Positions 12,260 through 23,042 of a DNA stretch of 64,000 nucleotides are shown here, one piece after another. The stretch lies in assembly GCA_022813625.1 (NCBI GenBank), contig JAKLMB010000008.1, positions 806,001-870,000 of the forward strand, written 5' to 3'. The notes beneath the pieces were generated by a model. It saw only the letters and a program-made list of their open reading frames with translations, was not told the origin of the DNA and did not search any database. Source of the DNA: Aaosphaeria pasadenensis. Its lineage: Eukaryota; Ascomycota; Dothideomycetes; Pleosporales. Within the stretch, counting starts at the first letter, position 1. Each line of letters starts with the position of its first letter. The translations under genes and the position numbers were made by a program.

Positions 12260-13839
12260 TGACGATGCCAACGCGCGCCACGATCATGTCTTTCTCAGCA
12301 CTATAGACTTTTCTTCTACATTCCTAACCTTTCTGTCTCAAGGTCTTCACTTGACCATCATTCATTCTGCATTTGCGAGGTTTCTGGGTCTTCACAATTT
12401 CTTGCATTATCTGGTTGCATCTGTTGGTTTGGAGTTCAAAAGGTGACGTTGATGCGTCACTCGGAGGCCATACGTTCATAAACGTTCGTTTTACTAACTA
12501 GGGAAAATTATTGTAAATAGAGTAGCTGGCGAAAGCTGTATATACACTTCTCCTCGATATCATCGAAGGGAGGAAACCACAAGACACAAGGTAAACTTCG
12601 TGTTTTACCTCAAATAGACACCGATTCATGAATCTAAAACGCACGTAATCATGTCATGTTTATCAATGATCTAGCAAAGCTCTCCCATATGCACGTTCAA
12701 CTTCCTTTTTTGCATGACGTATGTCTTGAGGTCATTCGATGTCGGCCAAGCTTTATCTTCCAAGACGGAAACTTGTGATGAGGTGGACGGGGGGTTCTGG
12801 GATAACATCGGACACTGGGCATCAGCCCGCTTGACGCGAGGAATTGGAAGTGAATTGGTTGTATGATTAGAAAGACAAACGGTTTGTATTCACGTGGCTC
12901 TCGGTAACTGAACAACTTAAGACCCAGGAAGAGAACACGGGCCGACTTCATTCGTTATGGACGGAGAGGATGAGCACCTTTTGCTTGTCCCCCGCTGGAT
13001 CAGAGTGTCAGCAGTTTTATAGATCGTCAATTGTTGATTTAATGTCTAAAAATCAGATCTGCAATCGATTTATAAATCGTCAATTGTTAAATTGTTCTAA
13101 AAGTCCGATCTGTAATCGATATGACGATCAGTCGTCAATAGATGTTAGCATATGGAGATGTTTGAGAGTTAATTTTTGCATCAGTATAAATGTACTAAGA
13201 TGAGCCAATACTGGGGAAATTCTGTACGTACATACAGCCCTACACCCGGCCCATGATCTAGCTAATGACAATAACAATCATGGTACACAAAAGCGGTCCG
13301 TGTTAAGCCCAGCTCCTCACTCTTAGTAGTGCATTATATGTATCTCATGTCTAACGAGGGATGCTAAAGTAGATGTAGCATGCGTTTGTTTATCACACAG
13401 GAATCAAATGTCAACACCAAACCACCCCCGCTCTGACCTGGAATTCTGTGAATACCGCCTTTAGGCAGACTCGCAAAGGCCCCTTGTGACATGCTAAGAT
13501 TGTAGTAATTCACAGGTGATAGGACAACGCAATTTAAAAAAGTCAAGTGAGTCTCAACAAGTCAAGTGAGAGAAGTGACTGTATGATGGTCCGCCCGCTG
13601 ATTGGCTGATTCTCGCCGCACGGTTCCCCGGACGCTCTCTTATTGGTAGGCGATGCTCTGGCCGCTCTTTGGTGAGGGAAGACAAACACAAGACAGCACG
13701 AGTACAAATACTCTTCTAACCTCTCAAACTGTTGACCAACTTCCCCAAAAACGACCCATCCTACCCTCTCGAACAACTCTGCAGCTTTCTTGTGTACAGT
13801 CTTCTTCAATTTCTGGACGCATTGTCCGAGCTGCCAGAT
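12260..13839. other. Intergenic region with AT-rich direct repeat
   Basis: Holds the 3' end of the basic protein gene, an AT-rich block near 13020-13150 listed separately, and the upstream region of the kinase-like gene. The open frame before 13840 continues back to about 13730 but has no ATG there. No further gene is supported. Confidence 0.5.
13020..13150. repeat. AT-rich direct repeat, period about 53 bp, 2.3 copies
   Basis: Two near-identical units start with TCGTCAATTGTT at 13024 and 13077. Each carries a TCTAAAA segment and a GATCTG-AATCGAT segment. A degraded third start (TCGTCAATAG) is at 13132. The copies differ by scattered substitutions and short indels. The block is much more AT-rich than the flanks, which would suit an old element or RIP-type decay, though I cannot tell which. 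Confidence 0.75.
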
Positions 13840-14892
13840 ATGCGCGTACAACCATATTTCGTAGTCGAGTGCTGGCACTTCACTGACACCGACGCCGAGT
13901 TCACGGTTCGGTGCCATGGGACATGCTTCCTCATCCATTCAACCGCTGAAAACTTCGATAACTCGCCTTCAGTCAAGGAGAAATATCTAAACTACCTCGA
14001 ACGTATTCAAGACGACGAGATAGAGGATCCCGAGGCTTGGAAAGATTTCAATGAGTGGGTGCTGGAGCCTTTCGAGCCAATATTCCGTGGCGTTCCACCT
14101 CTTCCGGCAAATGAGAAATACACGCTTCAGCAATATCTCTTCCCAGAGAAAATGTTTTATACATTGCGGTCTGTTGACGGAAAGCTTGTGCCTGTTCCTC
14201 AGAGCGAGGAAAAGCAATCTGACCGACTCCCCTTTGGTGTTAAACTACCACAAGAGCTTTGCTCACCATGGTCGTCAATCCACCCAAAACACATTCTATA
14301 CGGCAACGGAATTGACCACATGCACTCTTGCGATCCAAGAAGGGCCTTTATCGACGGCGATATACCTCGCCGCTATTTCTTCAGATACCACCATCTAGCA
14401 CCCCACAGGACCGTAGAGTACGAGCTCACCAAATACGCAAGCATACGAGACGCCGGGCTGGACCACTTACGAATCCCCCAACTCTACGGCATCGTGCAAG
14501 ATGACGCCGGCCTCGTCTACGGGCTATTGTTCTCACACATTGACAGTGTCAGCTTGAACTTAAGATATGATATGGCAGTCGAGGAAGCACCAACGGATCT
14601 CCGAGAGCGGTGGATAAGCCAGGTTACAGACACACTTCAAGCTTTACACGACGCTGGTATCACATGGGGGAATGCAAAGCCCGATAATGTTATGGTCGAT
14701 GTGAATAACGATGCTTGGCTAATTGAGTTCGGAGGCGGACATGAAGGGTGGGTGGAGGAGGAAATGGAGGAAACGTTGGCTGGAACAGTGGAAGGAGACT
14801 TACAGGGACTAGCGAAGATTGTAGCATACATTCAATCTTCTGCTGTCGAAAAGGCGTCGCCAGAAACCACGACACACAACGAGATTCAGTAA
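13840..14892 (+). CDS. Protein kinase-fold protein, probable pseudokinase
   Basis: The reading frame opens near 13732, but its first ATG is at 13840, giving about 350 residues; an upstream exon cannot be excluded. The C-terminal 170 residues have a kinase/aminoglycoside-phosphotransferase-like layout: a regulatory segment, LHDAGITWGNAKPDNVMVD as the catalytic loop, WLIEFGGG as the metal-binding motif, then an EGDLQGLAKI helix typical of a fungal kinase-like family. In that family the loop usually reads WGD-K-DN and the metal motif DFGGG. Here the catalytic Asp is Asn and the metal-binding Asp is Glu. Both changes should abolish or strongly cripple phosphotransfer, so a binding or signalling role without catalysis is more likely. 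Substrate and pathway are unknown. Confidence 0.75.
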   Translation: MRVQPYFVVECWHFTDTDAEFTVRCHGTCFLIHSTAENFDNSPSVKEKYLNYLERIQDDEIEDPEAWKDFNEWVLEPFEPIFRGVPPLPANEKYTLQQYLFPEKMFYTLRSVDGKLVPVPQSEEKQSDRLPFGVKLPQELCSPWSSIHPKHILYGNGIDHMHSCDPRRAFIDGDIPRRYFFRYHHLAPHRTVEYELTKYASIRDAGLDHLRIPQLYGIVQDDAGLVYGLLFSHIDSVSLNLRYDMAVEEAPTDLRERWISQVTDTLQALHDAGITWGNAKPDNVMVDVNNDAWLIEFGGGHEGWVEEEMEETLAGTVEGDLQGLAKIVAYIQSSAVEKASPETTTHNEIQ

Positions 14893-15683
14893 TCTTCTTG
14901 CCCTGCTGAATGTCATGAAAAGGCCGCTATACTCATCCAGCAAAGACTGCAATACCAAGGTCCAACTCGGCCTCTTTCCTACTTGAGGCACCCAATTGTA
15001 TACTAGTCCTGTCATATTATCTTAGTCGAAGGACACTTCGAACTGCTCAAATCAATTCTAAAGGTATCCACTGCTCTTAAAGTTCATTGCGTGCAGATTA
15101 TTCCTGCCTCTGTAGTGCCGCCCACAGTAAAGAAGCTATGCCTCCTGTCTCGTCACACTTCTGAACTGGTTTATAGCCAATATTTTGACGTAAGGTCTTA
15201 TCAGATTTGCCCATCACGCGCTGGTGCCTCGAAATCTACATTTTCTGAAGATTTACCACTGAGTATCAAAGATCATTCAATCACTGATCTTTGGACCAGC
15301 CTCCCAACCTTGTGGTGAGAGCGGCGCGTTTGTGGTGTCAAACGAAAATTCAAACGCAAATCTGGACTTTGTTTGCGCCTTCCTACCTCGTGAAGAGAGT
15401 AGTGCTTTCGTGACGTCAAAGAAAAAGTGAAGGTTAGTGTTGTGTGCAAACAGCCTGTATTTAATACCTCACTGCTGTTCATTTTCTCTTCTTTCTTCCA
15501 TCATTCAGCGCCCATAGCAACTGGTCTCTAGCATTGTCGAAGAGGCTCTCTTGCATCCCCACAATTTTATTCAACAACATGTGTCATGAGTACCACAAAG
15601 TATAAAGATAGGGACACGATGAACCCAGTCATATAACCTATTGTTCGAGGCATCAGATCAGCACAATTACCGGAAACCCGATT
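14893..15683. other. Intergenic region
   Basis: About 800 bases between the kinase-like gene and the small Cys-rich ORF. Nothing recognisable beyond short ORFs. CT-rich stretches near 15480-15500 could be a leader. Confidence 0.5.
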
Positions 15684-15914
15684 ATGTGCAAACCCGCAAA
15701 GGGCACCAGGTCAGCAACGGCAGTTGCCGACAATAAAATGGGCGAGAACTACGCGTGTAAACTCGCAGACCTAATGAGAAATGGCTGGACGTGTTGCAAA
15801 TGCGGCTATTCTCGAAATTGCATAGACGGATGTTGCGGGCCTCCGAGTGGAGATGGAGAATGCGATCACTGGGTCTGCATAGAATGCACATATACTCGAA
15901 CTACGCGGTAGGTG
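15684..15914 (+). CDS. Small Cys-rich, possible zinc-binding protein
   Basis: An ATG frame of 75 residues, with a Cys-dense second half: WTCCKCG, then CIDGCCG, GECDHWVCIEC. The pairing C-x2-C ... C-x3-H/C-x2-C with a tryptophan before the first pair resembles small fungal zinc-ribbon proteins. There is no signal peptide, so a secreted effector is unlikely. A possible intron, GTAGGT at the end to an ACTAG acceptor about 60 nt later, would give the same last residue and stop. It sits at the edge of a gene-poor region, and coding status is not certain. Function unknown. Confidence 0.4.
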
Positions 15915-16088
15915 ACTGATCGAGATTGGGGTATGTTGAATTGCTTGCTAATTGACCACTAGATGAACTGCTATGACTACTGCCTGTGCAGTTTTTAGGA
16001 CAGCTTTACACGGATTTCGAGACTTCCTATATCAGAAACGGATCTTCCGCATCCTTCCCAAGTGAAACACGATACTTTCAAGAACCAT

Positions 16089-16183
16089 GCCTCCAGCAAT
16101 CTACCTCCAGCACGATACCTCCAGCACGATACCTCCAGCACGATATCTCCAGCATGATACCTCCAGCATGATTACCCCAGCAT
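16089..16183. repeat. 14-bp minisatellite, about 6 copies
   Basis: The unit is CCTCCAGCACGATA, repeated head to tail. Inner copies are nearly identical; outer copies vary (AATCTA, ATGATTA, CCCCAGCAT). Not a multiple of three and not in a recognised gene. Confidence 0.85.
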
Positions 16184-16400
16184 ACGCCTTTCGACCCCGT
16201 CTCTATTACCATAGAGCTTGAATTCGAGCAAGATGACCAACTCGTGCGAACTACAAGTTCTTAGCACGCAGAAATGGTCCATATAGGCACAGAGCCTTCA
16301 TCCGACTCATCAAAGTTGCTCATCAACACAAATTTGAGAAACTTAAAATTGGTCAGTCGACACATACATTGAATTATTATTTCCCCTTTTTTCTTACTTT

Positions 16401-16580
16401 CTATCTTTTTATCGTGGACTTTCACAATTATCTTTCTCTCGTGCGCTTTCGTTGTTACCTGTTTGTCGTGCGCTTTCGTTTGTTACCTCTCTATCGTGCG
16501 CTTTCGTTATTACTTTCTCTCGTGCACTTTCGTTGTTACCTTCTCTCGTGTGCTTTTGTTATTACTTATCTATCGTGAGA
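16401..16580. repeat. Degenerate 25-28-bp minisatellite, about 6 copies
   Basis: The core TCGTGCGCTTTCGTT followed by GTTAC or ATTAC recurs every 25-28 bases. Spacer length varies (CTTTCTC, CTGTTTG, CTCTCTA). Flanking copies decay at both ends. It lies about 220 bases after the 14-bp repeat and has a different sequence. Confidence 0.8.
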
Positions 16581-19500
16581 CACCTTGTAAAACTGTTCCA
16601 CTGTGCTGACTCGGCTGAGCTCTCTTTGTATCGCAGAAATCTTCACGAACGGACGACAGCTTGCGGGAAATTCGAAATCACAAGCAATGAAGGGATATCT
16701 TTTGGAGGCAGCCTGAGGTACGTAATGAATTGTCGAACTAACATCACTCATAGAAATTCGAAACCGAGAAACCTTGGTGTAGAATGGCAAAAACATCTGA
16801 GCGAGCTCCAAAGCTTCGGAGTTACATTGGGTAAGACTGTTCTCAAACCGAGTCCGAAGTCCAAAACCACTCAGCTAGACCAATTTGTGAGTAAACCAGC
16901 CAAAAGTAGAATAGGTAAGAAAGGTACGACATGTAGTAAGGGAATGTCGTAGCATAAGCAGATGTGAAAGTAACGTCGCGTTCGTGACAATCGTGGCTAG
17001 AAGAATATCCATGAGATGTCTTTTACCGATACGAGTGGCTTCAATCCAGACACGCGCTAGAAAGCGTGGGAAAAGGGGAATGAATCACTGTCGAATCACA
17101 TCATCTACATATTTTGAACAACGAGACATCGCAACTACTCTCTACTAAGCGCCGGGGGTTCCGAGGCGATGGAGCTCCTCAGCCGTTGCTAGCTAGCTAA
17201 TAAGACATCTGCGCCGCCTCGAAGTGGATGAGAGACACCGAAAGTGGATGGGGTGTGTCGAGGATGAGTTGCAATGATCTAAGAAGAAACGAACGCAGAT
17301 CTTCGATCCAACGTTTTCCAGCATCTGGGATCTCGTGTAAGCTCTGTGATTGCAGCGTAGGATTGCTTTGATGCGGATGCACATGAATCTGGAAATCATC
17401 ACCTGCCGCTCATGTTGTGGTCTCGTGTTACGTTCGGTGGGGGAGGTGAACTCGAGTGAGCCAACACATGCAGTTGCATACTAAGTATGTCTTCCATGAG
17501 GAAGTTCAATCCAATCTCAAGTGATGCGAAGATAAGAGACTGCTTGTAGTTGTTCTTCTTGGGGTGCACGAATATATGCCATGATGGTGCCACTGTGGAT
17601 GGGGGGTGGAAGGAAGCGTGGGGATGTTTGGTTTTTCAGCTGGGAGGTGTGTGTGGATGAAGCTTGGAGAACATCAGCATTGCCATACTGCCCCGAATGG
17701 TCAGCGAATCCCAGGGCTGATAATGCATTAATGAGCCTTGTCTCTGCAGTGTAGGGGAGAGAAATAGCGACTAGCCCACAGAAAGTCTACCGTTATTGAT
17801 CATGATTCGTTCATTTACCTTCTTTTCTAAAGGGACAGCGACAAGTCTCAGTAGTATCACACACCAAGTCAGCTTGATTTTCCATGTCTCCAAATCAGGG
17901 CATCAGTTCCCCACTGAAACCGGCCTGATTGACAGGATGTCGAACAGTGCGTAGGGCGGGCCAACATATTTTCTCTTGGAGATCATCGTTATGGTTCGAT
18001 TGTCTTGAAGTCCACTTCTATCGGCCATCATCAGTGACTTAGAACCTGTAGAATGGTACTAGGCGACTGCCGATAGAGCTTCATGGAAGTACAATATCCA
18101 CCAAGGTTTGGTACTTGTCTCCAATGGGAAACGGAATGCGGCACAAAGCACTTGAATTTATCTCGGCCTAGATCATGCCTTCGTCACCCACATCTTTTGC
18201 CATCATGAAATTCTTGCCTCAAGTTGGTCTGGGTGCACCTACGCAGGTACTGAGCGGGGCGATGCAAGCCAAAGTTTGAGCACTGACAACCCTCTGAACT
18301 GTTGTCAAGGCGGGGATCGCTGTTGTGATCAGAAGCTACAGTACATGCATCCAGGCTCTGTATCTGCCGAATCAGTTTGCTGCCCACCTGAGTATCCGGG
18401 TCAACGCTCTCGCCTTTCAAGACGTTGCAGAGGAGTCTAGTTCAGGCAATGAGCGTCTGCGTGCATATGTCCAGCCAGGACGCGCCTCACGGTTCACCTT
18501 TTTGCCCTTGCTGAGTCCAGTAACTGCAGCTGCAGGCCTTTTGTACTCCTCAAGAGGCAGTTGTGGAAGTCGAGCTTCCATTTCACCCTGCCACCACAAA
18601 CGAACGATTGCTGCCTTTGCCGTTTCCGTTTCCGTTTCCTACGATTCTATCATGCCGATGAGGGGGGGCTTCCATGTACCCGGCAGATAACGGCGTACCA
18701 ACGAAGAAGCTGGCAGCTATGATCAATGATATATTCGGAGGTTGGATCAATAAGACTAGCAAAACAATCAAGTGCATGGCAATCATCGCTAAGAAATGAG
18801 CTGTCAACCACGCTTTCACATGGACTCGAGAATGAAGGATATTAAACGAGCGCTCGTGGCTATCAGCCAGTCACTTTCATCCGCGTGTGGGCTTTCATTC
18901 CAGCGTTCGCGCGAGGCAAAAGGCCGTTGAAGACAGTCCGTACACCCCTTTCTCAACGGCGCGCACTGAACGCGTTGGAAAGCGTTGAGTGTGGAGCCCT
19001 GACAGGTGTGTGTAATTATCTCTGATGGCATACAGAGAACGGTGTGGAAGGTCGGTACGGAGTAGTTTGGCCTGTTCAAAGCCCATGTCATCATCTCATA
19101 CCTTCCGTACGGCAGTGCGAGTTGTAGGCAGTGAGATAGTTCCACTTCTCTCCACGCAAGAATGAAGACACAGGTGGCAAGAAAACCAGTAACCGGCATG
19201 CTACTCTTTGACTAAAAACACTCTGGCAGATACCACTGTCGCCACATGTTGTTTGGCCTTCAGAGATCGCAGTGCCAACTTTAAGCGTAACGGTTCGAAT
19301 GAATCCGTTGACGCCCGCAGAATCTATTCCTGCAGGCGAAAAAAAGTATACACGTAGCCTGGTAGAACCCAAAAATTCGGCAGTATCGGCAGAACTTGTC
19401 TGAAGACTGTTCAGTTCGTGCAAGCCCTCCTACTTTGGCCAGAGTGTGGTAGCACAAATATCATTGCTATTTGCCTGGCGCAGCTCGTAGTCAAACTTGT

Positions 19501-21704
19501 CAAAGTATAATGCGTTTCGCTACTCTAGCTGGAGTATAGCGTTTTCTCGTCGTCCAATGCCCTGTGACCTTGACGCAAGTCATCCTGGCGGTGCTAGGCT
19601 TCCAGCTCGACGATCGAATTTGGCCAGCACCATTGCGGTCGCGTCTCATGTAGTACCAAGGCAATATCTTGACGTCCAACCAGAGAGGTATCCACCGCGT
19701 CTGGCGCGCATCTCCAACCGTTGGCCTGCCCAGGAACCCAAGGCAGCGTCTGCTGAAACGGTCGACCTCACACATTGACACCGGGTACCCGCTTTATCGC
19801 GATTGATTTGTGTGCGAGAGATAATGGACACATTTATGGCGACACGGAACCGTTTATCACCTATGCCGGTCGCGCCCCTCTTGGTATATTGTGGCTGGTC
19901 GGGGGCGGATCGGAGCTCGAAGGTGCACAGAAACAGTACCTAGCCCGCGAACTTCGTATCTTTACCAGGCTGACATGAGACCATGAGAGAGCTAGGTGGC
20001 TAGCATCTCTCTCATTGCGTGTACTGTGTATGGCTGGACGGCCGCGAGGCACCGGCATCGCAGATCTGAGTGGTGGACATGCATGCATATCGTTCATTCC
20101 ATTACTTCTGATCGCCCCCATTCCCTGTACACCAAACGTCAACAACAGGGTAAACCCAATCAGACGATTCAAGATGGCGGCTTATTTTGACGGAGAATTT
20201 CTTGCTTTGATCTCGATGATCCTAGTACACTAGGCAAATACAACTCCGGCGCTGTGTAACCCTCTGTTCCAGTTTTGTAATGATGACCCCGGGGCCCATA
20301 AACAAATAACTGTGATCAGATGCCTCGTCAGAGTGGTTCTATCAAGTCCATGGGGATACAAGATAATAGATGACATACTGATTTTTTGTGGTGAGATGGA
20401 GTGTTGGACAATCGATATTGGTGCCCGTCCAGGTGGGTTGTAGTCCAACCTACTCTGTCCAAAACTTGAGATTCCGCTCTGCGGCATGTTCCATTGTAGT
20501 TTAGTCTTTATTTCCAATAGCAGTTTCTCTTCAGCAAACAACCAACGGTTTGCAAGGTCGGTCATGCAGCTCGGTGGCAGTCAGAGCGCGTACAACAGCT
20601 TGGCCATGATCCACCGGCTCATCCGCGATAGGTTCACTCGACTTTTACATTCTTGCGGCCAGTACTCCGTACTCCATGAAAGTGATCTAAACCGATTGAG
20701 TAGCAGACTCAAAAAGGTTCACATACATTGGCTTGGACAAGTGCAACTGCACCCGTCGATGCATATGCAGGTCCGTAGAGGCTGGGGGACTATGTCACCT
20801 ACGGAGGAAGACAAATGCTTAAATCTGGTAAGAATGGCAAGTGGGTCTTAGGCAGTGGCTGCGGGTGATGGCGTTGACCCCACTAGGGACTTGAGGTATC
20901 ATTCCAAAGAGTGGAGGCGCCTGTGATGGCTGACGTTACAGTGCGCATCAGACCGATGAGCTTCAGATCAGACCCCCCCTCCATCGATTCCCGTTACTCT
21001 GGCTCGACTTGGCTTTCTGCAAGGCCATGGATCTGTGTATCTATGTTCAAGACCGTTATGCTCATCAAGTCTTCCCACGACCTTTAATCTGCCGCAAGGT
21101 CCCTGTGTACCTCTTCTCAACTTCTCCATCTTTTCACCTTCAAAGCCCTTTGCAGTTGCTCATCCCCGGTGGAGAGATTTCCTGCCCTTGCAGTCGTCCA
21201 CAATCCAGATCGTCGTTGATTCGCTTAATCTTCCCTTGATTCAAACCGCCGTTGAGATCCACCTGTTCGGTTGGCCGTAGAACTCTCGGAAGAGCGCGAA
21301 TTCTACACCATTCCAGCGCCCTGCCTCTGTCGCGTTCGCGACCGCGCCATCCCATTTGGACATTTTGAACATGTTTCACAGAGGTACGTTAGTGTAATGC
21401 TTCTGCATGTCATTTCCACTGTGAGGCTTGAGGTGCTTTTCCGATAGCCCGCAGACCCTGATTCAAAAGCACAAGCCTCGACCCCTTTCTACCCTCCGTG
21501 CATCATCCACCTAGATTCCAATCTTCATATCGACTTTGCATTTCAGCCCTTCTTGTTATTTCTTTCAGAGGCTTTGGTAAGTGGAAGCCTTGCCGACACA
21601 CTCTTTCCATTTTTCATAGACGTGAACAGTCAGCTGCTTTTGACAGTTAAGGTCGTCGACTAACACTGCCAATAGTCGTTACGAATGCTGAGCCTATTGT
21701 TCCT

Positions 21705-23042
21705 ATGATGTCTTCCAACTATCGTCAAGACCCAACCAACGACGCTTACCAGTCGTCCCTAGCAGCAGGCTTCTTGACACCGCCCTCGCAATTCGACGGC
21801 CGCAGGGATTCAGTCGCTTCTTCGCAGTCTTCGTACTGCCAAAGCTATTCGCCAGAATACTCTGTCCCAGCAACACCGACAGACCATGGATTTGTCGATG
21901 TCATGTCTTACGATATGAGCCATGACTTTCATCATCAGCCCATGCATGCTGCCGCTTTGCATGCAAACGAAAAAGTTCCCGAGCACTCCTATGAGCCCTG
22001 GATGATGGTTCAAGTCAACGAACCAGTGTCTGTCCATCAGATGCCATTCGACTCTCAGGAGCTTCTTCCAGCTCCGAGAGACTTCGGACTGTCTTTGCAG
22101 ACGTACGACGGCGAAAACAATATGTCCGACCTGACAGTGCCAACATCCAGCGCTGCTTGGGATAACATGTCGCCAATGGTCACCCCTGAACTCAGCCGAT
22201 TCAGGCAGCCACTTGGTCGACAGAATCGACGTTACCCCCAGCTCGATCTAGGAGCAATCGAGGCGGTCCCAAGTCTCTGGAACACGGCCATTCCTGAGGA
22301 GCCGCAGCCTCAGGCGATGGTAGCAGAGACCATGGCACCATCAGACGTCATGATGCAGGACTACGTTCTGGTGAATTCGGATGGGCTTGACAATGCCACA
22401 TCATTCGATACCTCTAGCCAGACTTTCCCACCCTCCCCTCAGGAAGTCTCTTTCAAGAGAGAGACTTCCAGTTCGTTGAAGGATGACTCCGACAACGATG
22501 AGGGACAGTCTCGATCAAGTCATCGCATGTACGTCTCCCCTACAGGGGGGAAGAGCGTCAAGAAGGACCGTCGATCCATGGCAGCAGTCAAGAAGCGGGC
22601 CAAGGCTCCCAAAAACCACCAGTACCGAATGGAGCTGGATGGAACCGAGATATTCTGCAGCGTCGAGCCCTTCAAGAAAGAGAAAGACGGCAAGTGCTAC
22701 CCAATCGGCGGTCCTACTAGGACCATCCACGAGTGTGAGCTCTACCGGTCCGATGGCATACCTTGCAGGCGAAGGTTTAAGCGCCCCGAACACCTCAAGA
22801 GGCACGCTGAGACACACTCTGGCAAGCTCAATCATCACTGCAAGATTTGCTTCAAGGGCTTTGGCCGCAACGACAACTGCCAGGCCCACTACGACACACA
22901 CATCCGACGTCCTGGGAAGAAGGATGGCCGGAACAGGAAGATGTCACTCAGGGAGGTGGAGGAGATCGTCGCAGGTGATGTCAAATTGATTGAGAAGCTA
23001 CGGTCCAAACATGGATGTGGAGAGGAGTCGACTGCGCTGTGA
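21705..23042 (+). CDS. C2H2 zinc-finger regulator, BrlA-like
   Basis: Single-exon frame of 445 residues starting MMSSNYRQ. The first 250 residues are Ser/Pro/Gln-rich, as in an activation region. A basic stretch (KKDRRSMAAVKKRAK) at about 290-310 could be a nuclear signal. Finger 1 is C344-x9-C354-x12-H367-x3-H371 (FKRPEHLKRH core) and has an unusually long Cys-Cys gap. Finger 2 is a standard C379-x2-C382-x12-H395-x3-H399 with GRNDN before the His pair. A basic RRPGKKDGRNRK tail follows directly. This two-finger arrangement at the C-terminus with a basic tail resembles BrlA, the regulator of conidiophore development. The N-terminus is not diagnostic, so orthology is not established; it could be another developmental C2H2 factor. 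A long leader upstream would suit complex regulation. Confidence 0.85.
   Translation: MMSSNYRQDPTNDAYQSSLAAGFLTPPSQFDGRRDSVASSQSSYCQSYSPEYSVPATPTDHGFVDVMSYDMSHDFHHQPMHAAALHANEKVPEHSYEPWMMVQVNEPVSVHQMPFDSQELLPAPRDFGLSLQTYDGENNMSDLTVPTSSAAWDNMSPMVTPELSRFRQPLGRQNRRYPQLDLGAIEAVPSLWNTAIPEEPQPQAMVAETMAPSDVMMQDYVLVNSDGLDNATSFDTSSQTFPPSPQEVSFKRETSSSLKDDSDNDEGQSRSSHRMYVSPTGGKSVKKDRRSMAAVKKRAKAPKNHQYRMELDGTEIFCSVEPFKKEKDGKCYPIGGPTRTIHECELYRSDGIPCRRRFKRPEHLKRHAETHSGKLNHHCKICFKGFGRNDNCQAHYDTHIRRPGKKDGRNRKMSLREVEEIVAGDVKLIEKLRSKHGCGEESTAL

Larger units (their letters stand above)
15915..21704. other. Gene-poor 5.8-kb region with minisatellites
   Basis: Many short ORFs on both strands, none with a recognisable domain, good start context or plausible splice chain. 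Two tandem repeats lie at 16089-16183 and 16401-16580 (listed separately). The 9-mer TACGGAGTA or its complement occurs at 19056 and 20663. The last kilobase leads into the C2H2 regulator and is C/T-rich, which suits a long 5' leader. I found no transposase, reverse transcriptase or tRNA. Confidence 0.5.

Noticed and set aside
17040..19500. Several 60-130-residue ORFs on both strands
   Set aside because: None has a domain, good start context or plausible splicing into neighbours; overlapping on both strands as in random sequence.
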